A stretch of DNA of 64,000 bases. It comes from Hydrogenimonas cancrithermarum. Its GTDB lineage: Bacteria; Campylobacterota; Campylobacteria; Campylobacterales; Hydrogenimonadaceae. This document shows, piece by piece, positions 26,101 through 33,739 of this stretch. The DNA is taken from positions 248,001 through 312,000 of the forward strand of contig NZ_AP027370.1 in NCBI RefSeq assembly GCF_030296055.1, given 5' to 3'. Within the stretch, counting starts at the first letter, position 1. Each line of letters starts with the position of its first letter. Both the position numbers and the translations under genes were made by a program. Under the pieces are notes generated by a model, which made no database searches, was not told the origin of the DNA, and saw only the letters and a list, made by a program, of their open reading frames with translations.

Positions 26101-28364
26101 GACAAGTCGACGAAATAGCGCTCGCCGGGCTTTTGCACGATATCGGAAAGTTCGGGCAGAGGGCGGAGAGTTACGCTTTGCGGGAAGATGCTTACAGAAA
26201 AAACGATTACAAATATACGCATGCCGCATATACGGCCCAGATTCTCCATGAGCTCGCATTCAACCTCGGGGAGGAGATGAGCGATACAGCGGCGATGCAT
26301 CACAACCCGAACAACGATCTGCAATGGATCATCGCCGCCGCGGACAGAATGGCAAGCGGATTCGAGCGGGAAGCTTTCGACGAGTACAACGAGAACACGC
26401 CGAACGAAGATTTTCGTTCGCAGCGCCTTTGGTATCTGTTCGACGACTCGAAACGTTATAGGATAGACACTCTCAATGTCGACAATATCTTTCCCCAGGA
26501 AGGCGAGGCCCAAAAAGGCGAATACGACGCGTTATGGGGAAAGTTCGTCGACGATATGAGGGAGATCAGGGAAAAAGGGAGCGCTTCGAGCGACGCTTTT
26601 ACCATAGACTACCTGCTCAAGCTCCATACGAGTTTCATTCCTTCCTCCACGACCTTCAAAACGGCGGGTTACACGCCGGTCAAGGCCAACATTCCTCTCT
26701 ACGACCACAGCAGGGCCACCGCCATTTTCTCCGCCGCGCTGTACAAACTGTTGAACGACGAGAACGATCGGAATATTCTCGACTACTACCAAAACCGTCC
26801 CGCTGACATCGAACGACAGGATCTACTCTATATCAGCGGAGACTTTTTTGGTATTCAAAACTTCATATTTTCCGATCTGCCTACGGCCAAAGCCGCGAAA
26901 CTGCTGCGCGCCAAATCGGCCTATATCCAGCTGTTGACCGTCGTCGTCGCGCTGAATATCGTCGAGCGTCTGGGTCTGAGCTATCAAAGTATCGTCTCGA
27001 CTCATGCGGGCAAATTCGAGATATTGGGCATCCATACCCCGAAAACCATCGAAACACTCTCCGAAATCCAGAAAGAGCTGGACGACTTTTTCATAGAAAA
27101 CTATTTCGGTACGACCGGTATCGGCATCAGCCATGTGCCGTGTGCTTTGGCGGACTTCATCGAAAAAGGGCGCTATCGGAACGATTTGAGAAAACGAATC
27201 GCCTCGGCGGTGGAAGAGCGAAAGTACAGAAAATTCGATCTTGCCGAAAGAGACCCCCTTCTTTCGATCGACAAAGACCTGAACAATGCGAATCTGTGCC
27301 AGCTCTGCGGCAAAAAACGGGGCGAAAAACGTACGGGAGACTATATCGCGTGCGAACAGTGCGAAGTCTTCGTGCGTATCGGCCGGGAGTTGACGACGAA
27401 AGATTATTTGACGATTTCGAAAGGCTCGGGTCAGATACCGATCTTCGGAGCCTACCATCTCAACTTTTCCGATGAACCGAAACGTTTCGACAACGCCGTG
27501 GCGATCTACGACATCTCCAACGATGAAGAGTTCCGGGGATTCGCCAAATGGGAGCTTCGATCGTATGTGAAGTTTTCCGAATATGAACAGCGCATCGAAG
27601 AATTGGGAGAGTTGGCGATGGAGAGCTGCGGCGGTGGAGATGTAGGTGTCGAAGCCCTGATGGCCCTCAAGGGTGACGTGGACAGCATGGGAAAATATAT
27701 CCGAGAATCCGACGTGACGCTCTCTTTCGCACGCTACAACTTCTTCGCGCGGATGACGGACTATTTTTTCAGCCTCTATGCCTCGCATCTGATGGAGACG
27801 AAGTATCCCGACCTCTATACGGTTTTCGCGGGAGGGGACGATATTTTCGTCCTGGGTGCGTGGGACGAAACCATAGCTTTCGCGAAGAGGCTGAGAGAGG
27901 ATTTCATGCGATTCGCCGATGGCAGCCCATTGACCTTTTCGGTGGGCATGGTGATGACCAAATCGAACAAGCCGGTCAATTTCATCGCCCGGTACGCCGA
28001 GCACGAATTGGAAAAAGCGAAGGAGTGTGATGGCAAAAACGCCATATCGCTTTTCGACGAAACGGTCAAATGGGAAGACTACCTCGACGATATGGGACTG
28101 CATGAAGAACTCGACAAAATCGAAGAGATCAATACGGCCTTTTTGTATCGCCTGATGGAGTTCGTGGCGATGAGCAGACTTGTGAAAGAGAAAAATTCGA
28201 TCGAGGATACGATCTGGAAATCGAAATTTGCCTACACCGTGCGGCGCAATATGGAAAACATGCCACAAGAGTTGTTCGTTGCACTCGATCGGATGATCGA
28301 ACAGTATCCCAAGGAGAGTAAAATGATTTTGAGCGAATACATCTACAAAAGGAGAAAACGATGA
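26097..28364 (+). CDS. csm1: Type III-A Cas10/Csm1, HD nuclease and cyclase
   Basis: Largest subunit of the Csm complex, 755 residues. The N-terminal HD nuclease domain is intact (LLHDIGKFGQR at ~residues 10-20, then HHNPNNDLQ). A zinc-binding CQLCGKKRG ... CEQCEVF separates the two Palm domains near residue 400. The second Palm carries the cyclase signature FAGGDDIFVLG (~575-585), so it should make cyclic oligoadenylates from ATP and cut ssDNA when target RNA is bound. ATGA overlaps join it to cas6 and csm2. Confidence 0.97.
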   Translation: MRQVDEIALAGLLHDIGKFGQRAESYALREDAYRKNDYKYTHAAYTAQILHELAFNLGEEMSDTAAMHHNPNNDLQWIIAAADRMASGFEREAFDEYNENTPNEDFRSQRLWYLFDDSKRYRIDTLNVDNIFPQEGEAQKGEYDALWGKFVDDMREIREKGSASSDAFTIDYLLKLHTSFIPSSTTFKTAGYTPVKANIPLYDHSRATAIFSAALYKLLNDENDRNILDYYQNRPADIERQDLLYISGDFFGIQNFIFSDLPTAKAAKLLRAKSAYIQLLTVVVALNIVERLGLSYQSIVSTHAGKFEILGIHTPKTIETLSEIQKELDDFFIENYFGTTGIGISHVPCALADFIEKGRYRNDLRKRIASAVEERKYRKFDLAERDPLLSIDKDLNNANLCQLCGKKRGEKRTGDYIACEQCEVFVRIGRELTTKDYLTISKGSGQIPIFGAYHLNFSDEPKRFDNAVAIYDISNDEEFRGFAKWELRSYVKFSEYEQRIEELGELAMESCGGGDVGVEALMALKGDVDSMGKYIRESDVTLSFARYNFFARMTDYFFSLYASHLMETKYPDLYTVFAGGDDIFVLGAWDETIAFAKRLREDFMRFADGSPLTFSVGMVMTKSNKPVNFIARYAEHELEKAKECDGKNAISLFDETVKWEDYLDDMGLHEELDKIEEINTAFLYRLMEFVAMSRLVKEKNSIEDTIWKSKFAYTVRRNMENMPQELFVALDRMIEQYPKESKMILSEYIYKRRKR

Positions 28365-28744
28365 AACAGATTATTCTCGATTACAAGAAGGACCCGGAAC
28401 TCTTCAACGAAACAGCAAGAGAATGGGCAACCAAAATATGCGGTCGAAACGATAAGTGTGAAGTCAAATCGACACAGCTTAGAAACTTCTACGATAAAGT
28501 TTTGGAGCTATACGATCGAAGTGAAATAAAAAAAGAGCCTTTCGAAGAAGTGCTGCCTTTCGTCAAGATGCTCAATTCCAAGGTAGAGTATGCATCGCAT
28601 CGTAAAAGCGAGGGGAAACCACTCATCAACAAAGCTTTTGCGGAGATGATGGGACAATGTATTTCTCAGGTGGATTCACCCGAAAAACTGAGAGTTTTCA
28701 AACTCTTTTTCGAAGCGGTTATCGGTTTTTACAAAGGCAAGTGA
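28361..28744 (+). CDS. csm2: Csm complex small subunit Csm2
   Basis: A 127-residue helical protein, the small (Cas11-type) subunit that lines the crRNA-target duplex. Csm2 features are the ATKICGRNDKCEVKSTQLRNF segment, where the KSTQLR helix contacts the backbone, and a C-terminal LRVFKLFFEAVIGFYKG. Its ATG overlaps the csm1 stop. Length and order between csm1 and csm3 support the call. Confidence 0.92.
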   Translation: MKQIILDYKKDPELFNETAREWATKICGRNDKCEVKSTQLRNFYDKVLELYDRSEIKKEPFEEVLPFVKMLNSKVEYASHRKSEGKPLINKAFAEMMGQCISQVDSPEKLRVFKLFFEAVIGFYKGK

Positions 28745-28772
28745 AAAAATAATTTATGGAAAGGAAATCATC

Positions 28773-29408
28773 ATGAACATCGTATCTTACAAGGGACAAA
28801 TCGAAGTATTAAGCGGTCTTCACATCGGTGGCGGAGACGATACAATGAAAATCGGGGGTATCGACAACAGTGTAATCAAAAATGTCAACACCGACGAGCC
28901 ATACATTCCTGGAAGCAGTTTGAAGGGCAAAATGCGCTCACTTTTGGAATGGGATCTAAAACTGGTAGGTAATGGCGACGGGGGACCGTTCAGCTCGAAA
29001 TTTCTCGACAACATCCTCAATTCCGATGATAAAGAGATGGCAAAAAATCTTCTGAAACTTTTTGGCGATCCTGAACCGGAAAGTCCTTACGGCATTACTC
29101 GTATCAGCGTCGGAGACTGCCCATTGAACGAAAAATCCAAAGTTATCAAATACAGTGAGGCCAAATTCGAAAATTCGATCGACCGTAAAAAAGGCACGGC
29201 AAAAAACCCTCGCCAAACAGAACGTGTGCCTGCTGGCGTGAAATTCGACTTCGATATTCGTGTAAAAATACTCGAGGAAGATGACGAAGGGGCATTGCTG
29301 GCACTTCTTGAAAGAGGTATGCAGCTTGTAGAGCAAGACTATCTTGGCGGAAGCGGAAGCCGGGGTTATGGCCGAATAGCTTTCGTAGATGTACAAAAAG
29401 AGGCTTAA
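28773..29408 (+). CDS. csm3: Csm3, backbone RAMP and target-RNA nuclease
   Basis: Repeated backbone subunit (211 residues) that cuts target RNA every six nucleotides. The catalytic aspartate expected near residue 33 is D31 in IGGIDNSVIKN. The RAMP signatures PYIPGSSLKGKMRS and the C-terminal LGGSGSRGYGRI are intact. A Lys-rich insert after SIDRKKGTAKNP is typical. It is spaced 28 nt from csm2 with a GGAAAGG ribosome-binding site. Confidence 0.96.
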   Translation: MNIVSYKGQIEVLSGLHIGGGDDTMKIGGIDNSVIKNVNTDEPYIPGSSLKGKMRSLLEWDLKLVGNGDGGPFSSKFLDNILNSDDKEMAKNLLKLFGDPEPESPYGITRISVGDCPLNEKSKVIKYSEAKFENSIDRKKGTAKNPRQTERVPAGVKFDFDIRVKILEEDDEGALLALLERGMQLVEQDYLGGSGSRGYGRIAFVDVQKEA

Positions 29409-29411
29409 ATC

Positions 29412-30296
29412 ATGCAACTTTACAAAGCCAAAATCGATCCCGTATCGACCCTGGCTACATCACTGAGGGGAGATACCCTCTTTGGACAGATATGTTGGGC
29501 AATCCATCAGCTTTTCGGAAAAGAGAGACTCGAAAAGCTACTGGAGGATTACGACGAAAATCCATTTATGGTGGTAAGTGATGCGATGGCGGTCGGGCAT
29601 TTGCCAAAACCCCATATGCCATCCTCTTTTTTGGGCGAAGATCCCGAGGAGAAAAAGTCCAACCGCAAAAAAAGATGGCTTACGCGCGAAGATCTTCTAA
29701 AGGGCAATTATAGCGCTGCTAAAAACGATGAAGAAGCCGGTTTTTTGCAATATGATATTTCGACGATGCACAACTCCCTCAACTACAAAACGTTTCGAAC
29801 GGGAAAAGAAAGATTCGCTCCATTTGGCGTGATCGAAACGGTTGTGGGAGAAAGAGAAGTTTATCTTCTTTTAGACGAGAACAGAATAGGGGAAGAGGAA
29901 GCCCTACAGACTCTTGTATGGGTAGGCCATTATGGTTTCGGCAAAGATGCGTCGACGGGAAAAGGACGCTTTGAGGTGAGTGGTTTTTCATCAGTGAATT
30001 TCGATAGTAAATCGAAAATCTATATGACGCTCGCTCCCATAGTCCTGGAGGGAATCGAGAGCCACAAAATCTATTACGAGCCTTTTACCCGTTTTGGAAA
30101 GCACGGTTTTACAAGATCCAAAGGTAATGTTTTCAAAAAACCTGTTCTTATGGCCGATACAGGGTGCGTTCTTTTTTTCGATACAGACGAACCCAAAAGC
30201 TATACTGGTCGCGGGATACGAGGTGTTTCTACCCGATATACCGATACGGTTCATCAAGGATACGCTATCGTCGTTCCGATCAAGGAGGTACTATGA
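29412..30296 (+). CDS. csm4: Csm4, 5'-handle-binding RAMP
   Basis: A 294-residue RAMP subunit that binds the crRNA 5' handle and contacts Cas10. Visible features are the N-terminal RGDTLFGQICWAIHQLFG, the PHMPSSFLGE stretch, the HNSLNYKTFRTG loop and the GFGKDASTGKGRFEV glycine-rich strand. It starts 3 nt after csm3, and its stop overlaps the csm5 ATG. Confidence 0.94.
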   Translation: MQLYKAKIDPVSTLATSLRGDTLFGQICWAIHQLFGKERLEKLLEDYDENPFMVVSDAMAVGHLPKPHMPSSFLGEDPEEKKSNRKKRWLTREDLLKGNYSAAKNDEEAGFLQYDISTMHNSLNYKTFRTGKERFAPFGVIETVVGEREVYLLLDENRIGEEEALQTLVWVGHYGFGKDASTGKGRFEVSGFSSVNFDSKSKIYMTLAPIVLEGIESHKIYYEPFTRFGKHGFTRSKGNVFKKPVLMADTGCVLFFDTDEPKSYTGRGIRGVSTRYTDTVHQGYAIVVPIKEVL

Positions 30297-31594
30297 AACC
30301 GACGAAAAATCGCTATGCCATCAGATTGAGAACATTGAGCCCATTGCATATCGGTTCGGGAACGGATTTTATGCCCGGCAGTTACATCATTGATGGAAAA
30401 ATGCTGTACGAGTTCGACACGGTAGACTTTTACCATGAGCTTAGCCCACAATTGCAACGAGCATTTTCAATGAAAGCCACGACCGCGTATACTTTAAAAA
30501 ATTTTTTGGACGAGCACAAAGAGACGGTGAAAAAAGTTTCGATGCGCTCTTTGCATGTGACGAGTGAGATTGCCCGGACATATGAAAAACAGTACAACAA
30601 AGATGGCACTCCCAACAAAAACCGACTTCAAATTGCAAAAACGGCAACAACGGAGTCTATCAAAATTCCCTATGTGCCAGGAAGTTCTTTCAAGGGTGTT
30701 ATCGATACTGCACTCGAAATCTTTACACCAAAAGCTGGCAATGAGGTACGGCAAAACCTCCTGGTGTCCGACCTGGTATCCATCGACGCAAAAAGTTTTT
30801 GTGGCATTGCATATCGTCGGCATAAAACTGGTGAGCGAGAAGGCAAGGGTATACCATTGATGGTGGAGGCATTGGAACCGGAAAGCGTTTTTGCTGGCGT
30901 GATAGAAAGTGATCGCCGTGGTGAAAGCGAGAAAATTTTCTCATGGAAAGAGATCGCTCAGTCACTTGAAAATTTTGCACGACAAGCCGATGAAAAAAGT
31001 TTTTTGTCTTATAAGAAGATAGCGCCAAAAGGGAGTATCGTATTTCGCATGGGACGATTTAGCGGACAGGAATTCACTGCTATCGGACTTACAAAAAAAC
31101 CGGTAACTCATTCCCTGATGAAAATGAATAACGGCACATTGCTTCCTTTCGGCTGGGTTGCGCTCGAGTATATCGAGGGAAAAGAACTCGAAACTCTTAT
31201 GGAAACTTATAAAGAATATGTTGAACAGAAAACGAAAAAGATTGTTGAGCGACGCTCGTCATTGGTCGACGAGCGGAAAAGACGAGAGCAAGAGGAGGAG
31301 GAGCGTAAACGAAAACTTGAAACAGAACGACAGGAAGAAGAAAAGAAAAAAGCGGCCGAAGTGGCCAGACTTGCTTCTCTCTCCCCCGTCGATCGTCTTC
31401 TCGAAGAACACGATATCCCGACACTTATCCGCATGATGCAAAACAGTGAAATCGAAGATTACGAAAAGATCAAAATCGAACTCGCTCAAAAAATCAAGAA
31501 AGAACTCAAGAAAACCCCGAAAACCTGGGAAAAGGCCAAACAAAAAGCGCTCAAGCGAAAAGAGTTTATTCAAAAAATTCTGGGAGAATACTGA
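30293..31594 (+). CDS. csm5: Csm5 with long charged C-terminal extension
   Basis: RAMP subunit at the crRNA 3' end, 433 residues. RAMP motifs are RLRTLSPLHIGSGTDFMPG, YVPGSSFKGVIDTALE and the late SLMKMNNGTLLPFGW. After ~residue 305 comes an unusual ~125-residue tail: a very charged predicted coiled coil (Glu/Arg/Lys runs around 320-355) followed by a compact helical end. Csm5 is often 350-400 residues, so the tail may recruit the 3'-trimming nucleases or another partner (inference). The ATG at 30293 overlaps csm4's stop; TGATG joins the next gene. Confidence 0.93.
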   Translation: MKPTKNRYAIRLRTLSPLHIGSGTDFMPGSYIIDGKMLYEFDTVDFYHELSPQLQRAFSMKATTAYTLKNFLDEHKETVKKVSMRSLHVTSEIARTYEKQYNKDGTPNKNRLQIAKTATTESIKIPYVPGSSFKGVIDTALEIFTPKAGNEVRQNLLVSDLVSIDAKSFCGIAYRRHKTGEREGKGIPLMVEALEPESVFAGVIESDRRGESEKIFSWKEIAQSLENFARQADEKSFLSYKKIAPKGSIVFRMGRFSGQEFTAIGLTKKPVTHSLMKMNNGTLLPFGWVALEYIEGKELETLMETYKEYVEQKTKKIVERRSSLVDERKRREQEEEERKRKLETERQEEEKKKAAEVARLASLSPVDRLLEEHDIPTLIRMMQNSEIEDYEKIKIELAQKIKKELKKTPKTWEKAKQKALKRKEFIQKILGEY

Positions 31595-32829
31595 TGACAA
31601 AAGTTCTTATCAGTCTTCTGGGCACAGGCAAACAGGCGAAAGGGGATTTTTCGAAAAACGAATACCTGACCACCGACTATGTCGTTAAAGGAAAAACGTA
31701 CCCCCAAAAGAAATTCTCTGCCGCCGCGCTGATAGAGCACTTCGGGATCGAGCGCGTCCATTTCGTAGGCACCGCCTCATCCATGTGGGATGCATTGGCG
31801 GAGAGGTTCGGTGACGACGATGAATACACTCTCGAATTGATAGAGAAAAAAGAGAAAGAGGCCATCACACAAAAGGATCTCGGAAATCTCGAAGCGATGA
31901 TAGACGCCACGTTGGAGTCGTCCGGCTCACGCTGTCATATCGTGCAGGAGGGTGAAAACGACGAAGAGCTCTGGACGATCGCCGAGAAATTCATTTCGAT
32001 TATGAAGTCGCTCCATCCCAGCGATGAAGTCTATCTCGATATCACCCACCTGTTCCGCTCCGTCGCCGTAATGAGTGTGGTAATGGCGGAGCTTGGGAAA
32101 GTGCTCCATGATCTGCGATTCGTCGGTATCTATTACGCGATGCTCAAACATGGAGAGCCTTCGACGATCGTTGATTTGACGCTCTTTTTCGAACTGCTCG
32201 ACTGGGCGCGGGCGATTCGATCGCTCAAACACTACGGCAACGCCTACGAAATTCTCGATCTCGTAGAACGAACCGAAGAGTCCAAAGAAATCAAAAACAC
32301 TTTTGCCGATTTCGCCAATGCATTGGGCATGTCGAACATGGCGGCTCTGCAAAGAAGCGTCAAGGTCCTAAAAGGCAAACTGGCACTCTTTGAACAAAGC
32401 AGCCACCGACTGGTACCATTTGTGGCGAAAGAGCTGCGAGATTTCGTCGAATACTTCCACATAGAAGACTTGGCGGTTTTTCAGTTCGAACTGGCACGTT
32501 GGTATGCCGAAAACCGAAACTATGCGATGGCCTATATCACGCTTGCGGAAGCGGCCGTGACGGCACTTTGTGAACGGGAAGGGATCGATCCGGTGGGAAA
32601 GGAAAACCGCGAAAGAGCGAAAGCTTTATTCTACGAAATGGGAGACTGGAAAACAAGCGACAAGTCGAGCCAAAAAATCGCAAAAACTTTTCACATGGTC
32701 AATGCTATTCGCAACGGCATCGCCCATAAACTTCCTCCCGAAGCGATGAAGAAAAACTCCTCTCCCAAAGACAGCGTGGCAAATATCGCAAACTATATTG
32801 ATACTTTGTCGAAACTATTGAAAAAATGA
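31594..32829 (+). CDS. csx1: CARF-HEPN effector (Csx1/Csx2, TIGR02221-like)
   Basis: A 411-residue ancillary ribonuclease of type III systems. The N-terminal CARF domain (KVLISLLGTGK, and LDITHLFRSVAV near residue 148, the DxTH motif) should bind cyclic oligoadenylate. The C-terminal HEPN domain carries the RNase motif RNGIAH (R-x4-H, ~residue 372). On activation it would degrade RNA non-specifically. It is coupled to csm5 by TGATG and is last in the csm operon. A second, diverged CARF-HEPN protein is at 44372. Confidence 0.9.
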   Translation: MTKVLISLLGTGKQAKGDFSKNEYLTTDYVVKGKTYPQKKFSAAALIEHFGIERVHFVGTASSMWDALAERFGDDDEYTLELIEKKEKEAITQKDLGNLEAMIDATLESSGSRCHIVQEGENDEELWTIAEKFISIMKSLHPSDEVYLDITHLFRSVAVMSVVMAELGKVLHDLRFVGIYYAMLKHGEPSTIVDLTLFFELLDWARAIRSLKHYGNAYEILDLVERTEESKEIKNTFADFANALGMSNMAALQRSVKVLKGKLALFEQSSHRLVPFVAKELRDFVEYFHIEDLAVFQFELARWYAENRNYAMAYITLAEAAVTALCEREGIDPVGKENRERAKALFYEMGDWKTSDKSSQKIAKTFHMVNAIRNGIAHKLPPEAMKKNSSPKDSVANIANYIDTLSKLLKK

Positions 32830-32919
32830 ACTCCGTTTCATTCCATAAAAATGTTCGTACCATAGAAAAACATACCGTCTCCGAACGACAAATGGAGGAG
32901 TTCACCACCCAAATCATTT

Positions 32920-33183
32920 TTACATATAATGAAACCGGCACTGCGCGACGATGAGATAATCTCCGTCAATTTTATAAACCAGCCGATGCTCGTCGGTGAT
33001 GCGCCTGGAAAAGTAACCGCTCAGATTGCCTTTTAGCATTAAAGGCTTGCCGAGGCCGTTCACGTCGTCGGGATTGCGGACGATATCTTTGATGAGTGTG
33101 TTGATCCGTTTGAGCACGCGTTTGTAGGTGCACTGCCAGTAGAGATAATCCTCCCATCCGATGGAGGAGAAGGCGACGATCAT
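32920..33183 (-). CDS. yoeB: YoeB-family toxin
   Basis: An 87-residue ribosome-dependent mRNA interferase toxin. The family pattern is complete: FSSIGWEDYLYWQ at the start, IKDIVRNPDDVNGLGKP, SGYFSRRITDEHRLVYKI and the catalytic tail VAQCRFHY. The ATG at 33183 overlaps the antitoxin's TGA. The toxin frame is intact while the antitoxin upstream is frameshifted, which is noteworthy. Confidence 0.93.
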   Translation of the reverse strand: MIVAFSSIGWEDYLYWQCTYKRVLKRINTLIKDIVRNPDDVNGLGKPLMLKGNLSGYFSRRITDEHRLVYKIDGDYLIVAQCRFHYM

Positions 33184-33442
33184 TCTTCTATCAGCTCTTT
33201 GGGGTCGAATCGTCCCGTTTCGATCTCTTCGATCCATTGAAGCAGTCTCTCCCGGTTGGCGGGTGTGGAAAGCAGATAGAGCGTCTCTTTCATCGATCGG
33301 TATTCGTCGACCGATATCAGCATCGCCTTGGCGTCGTTTTTGGTGACGATGAGATACTCTTCAAAGTTTTGGTGTTTTGGTCGACATCTTCGATCAGCGA
33401 TTTGAGATGGTTTCTGGCGTGAGAGTAGTTGACGGCCTGCAT
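33180..33442 (-). pseudogene. yefM: YefM-family antitoxin, frameshifted
   Basis: Antitoxin partner of YoeB. From the ATG at 33442 the product reads MQAVNYSHARNHLKSLIEDV, the normal YefM DNA-binding start, but hits a stop after 42 codons. A second frame continues from about 33370 with EEYLIVTKNDAKAMLISVDE and the toxin-binding MKETLYLLSTPANRERLLQW, ending at 33180. The whole span is 263 nt, one base short of a multiple of three, so a single missing base near 33362-33380 (around AAAACTTTG) explains it. It has an AAGGAGAG ribosome-binding site. It could be a sequencing error, recoding or a real mutation. Confidence 0.85.
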
Positions 33443-33454
33443 CTCTCTCCTTTC

Positions 33455-33476
33455 TGACAAGATATTGTCAACTATA
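33455..33476 (-). promoter_or_regulatory. Promoter/operator of the yefM-yoeB module
   Basis: On the minus strand a TATAGT -10 box (33476-33471) is followed directly by the dyad TGACAA-TATC-TTGTCA (33470-33455), placed over the expected start point and just before the Shine-Dalgarno. This is the usual position of a toxin-antitoxin autoregulatory operator. It shares TGAC/TGTC sequence with the island promoters but not their spacing. Confidence 0.55.
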
Positions 33477-33538
33477 TCGATAGAAAAGCGGCATCATCCT
33501 CTCCTTTTACTCCTGCCTCAAAAAATCGCCAGTGATAT

Positions 33539-33571
33539 ATGACATGTTCTGTCATTTTCGAGTGTTATCAT
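33539..33571 (+). promoter_or_regulatory. Island promoter element 2 (upstream of small ORF/rmuC)
   Basis: Half-sites ATGACA (33539) and CTGTCA (33549) lie 10 bp apart and also form a dyad (ATGACA-TGTTC-TGTCAT). TATCAT (33566-33571) begins 17 bp after the second half-site. The next ATG is 27 nt downstream. It is the same 33-bp layout as elements 1 and 3-6. Confidence 0.65.
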
Positions 33572-33598
33572 GCGACCATTCCAATCCAAAGGACCCGC

Positions 33599-33739
33599 AT
33601 GAGAGACTTCCTCTTTGATATCTCGACCTTCACCATCTCCTGCGAATATCGCCGTCAAAACGGCGAATCCGCCATATCGAAAGATTTCCACGAAAACGGA
33701 AAGTATCAATACACCGAAGGAGCAGAGCGTGTCGCCTGA
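33599..33739 (+). CDS. 46-residue small ORF overlapping the rmuC start
   Basis: Begins at an ATG 9 nt after an AAAGGA site, directly downstream of the island-type promoter. It reads MRDFLFDISTFTISCEYRR and ends in a TGA 11 nt inside rmuC. It has no recognisable domain and no signal peptide. It may be a genuine small protein or a leader peptide whose translation is coupled to rmuC. Confidence 0.4.
   Translation: MRDFLFDISTFTISCEYRRQNGESAISKDFHENGKYQYTEGAERVA

Noticed and set aside
26823-28268. 481-codon open frame on the minus strand opposite cas10
   Set aside because: Shadow of the GC-skewed cas10 coding sequence; the HD and GGDD motifs are on the plus strand.
33455-33470. TGACAA-TATC-TTGTCA before yefM as another regulon element
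   Set aside because: It is an inverted repeat downstream of its -10 box, the normal place of a toxin-antitoxin operator, and lacks the tandem spacing.
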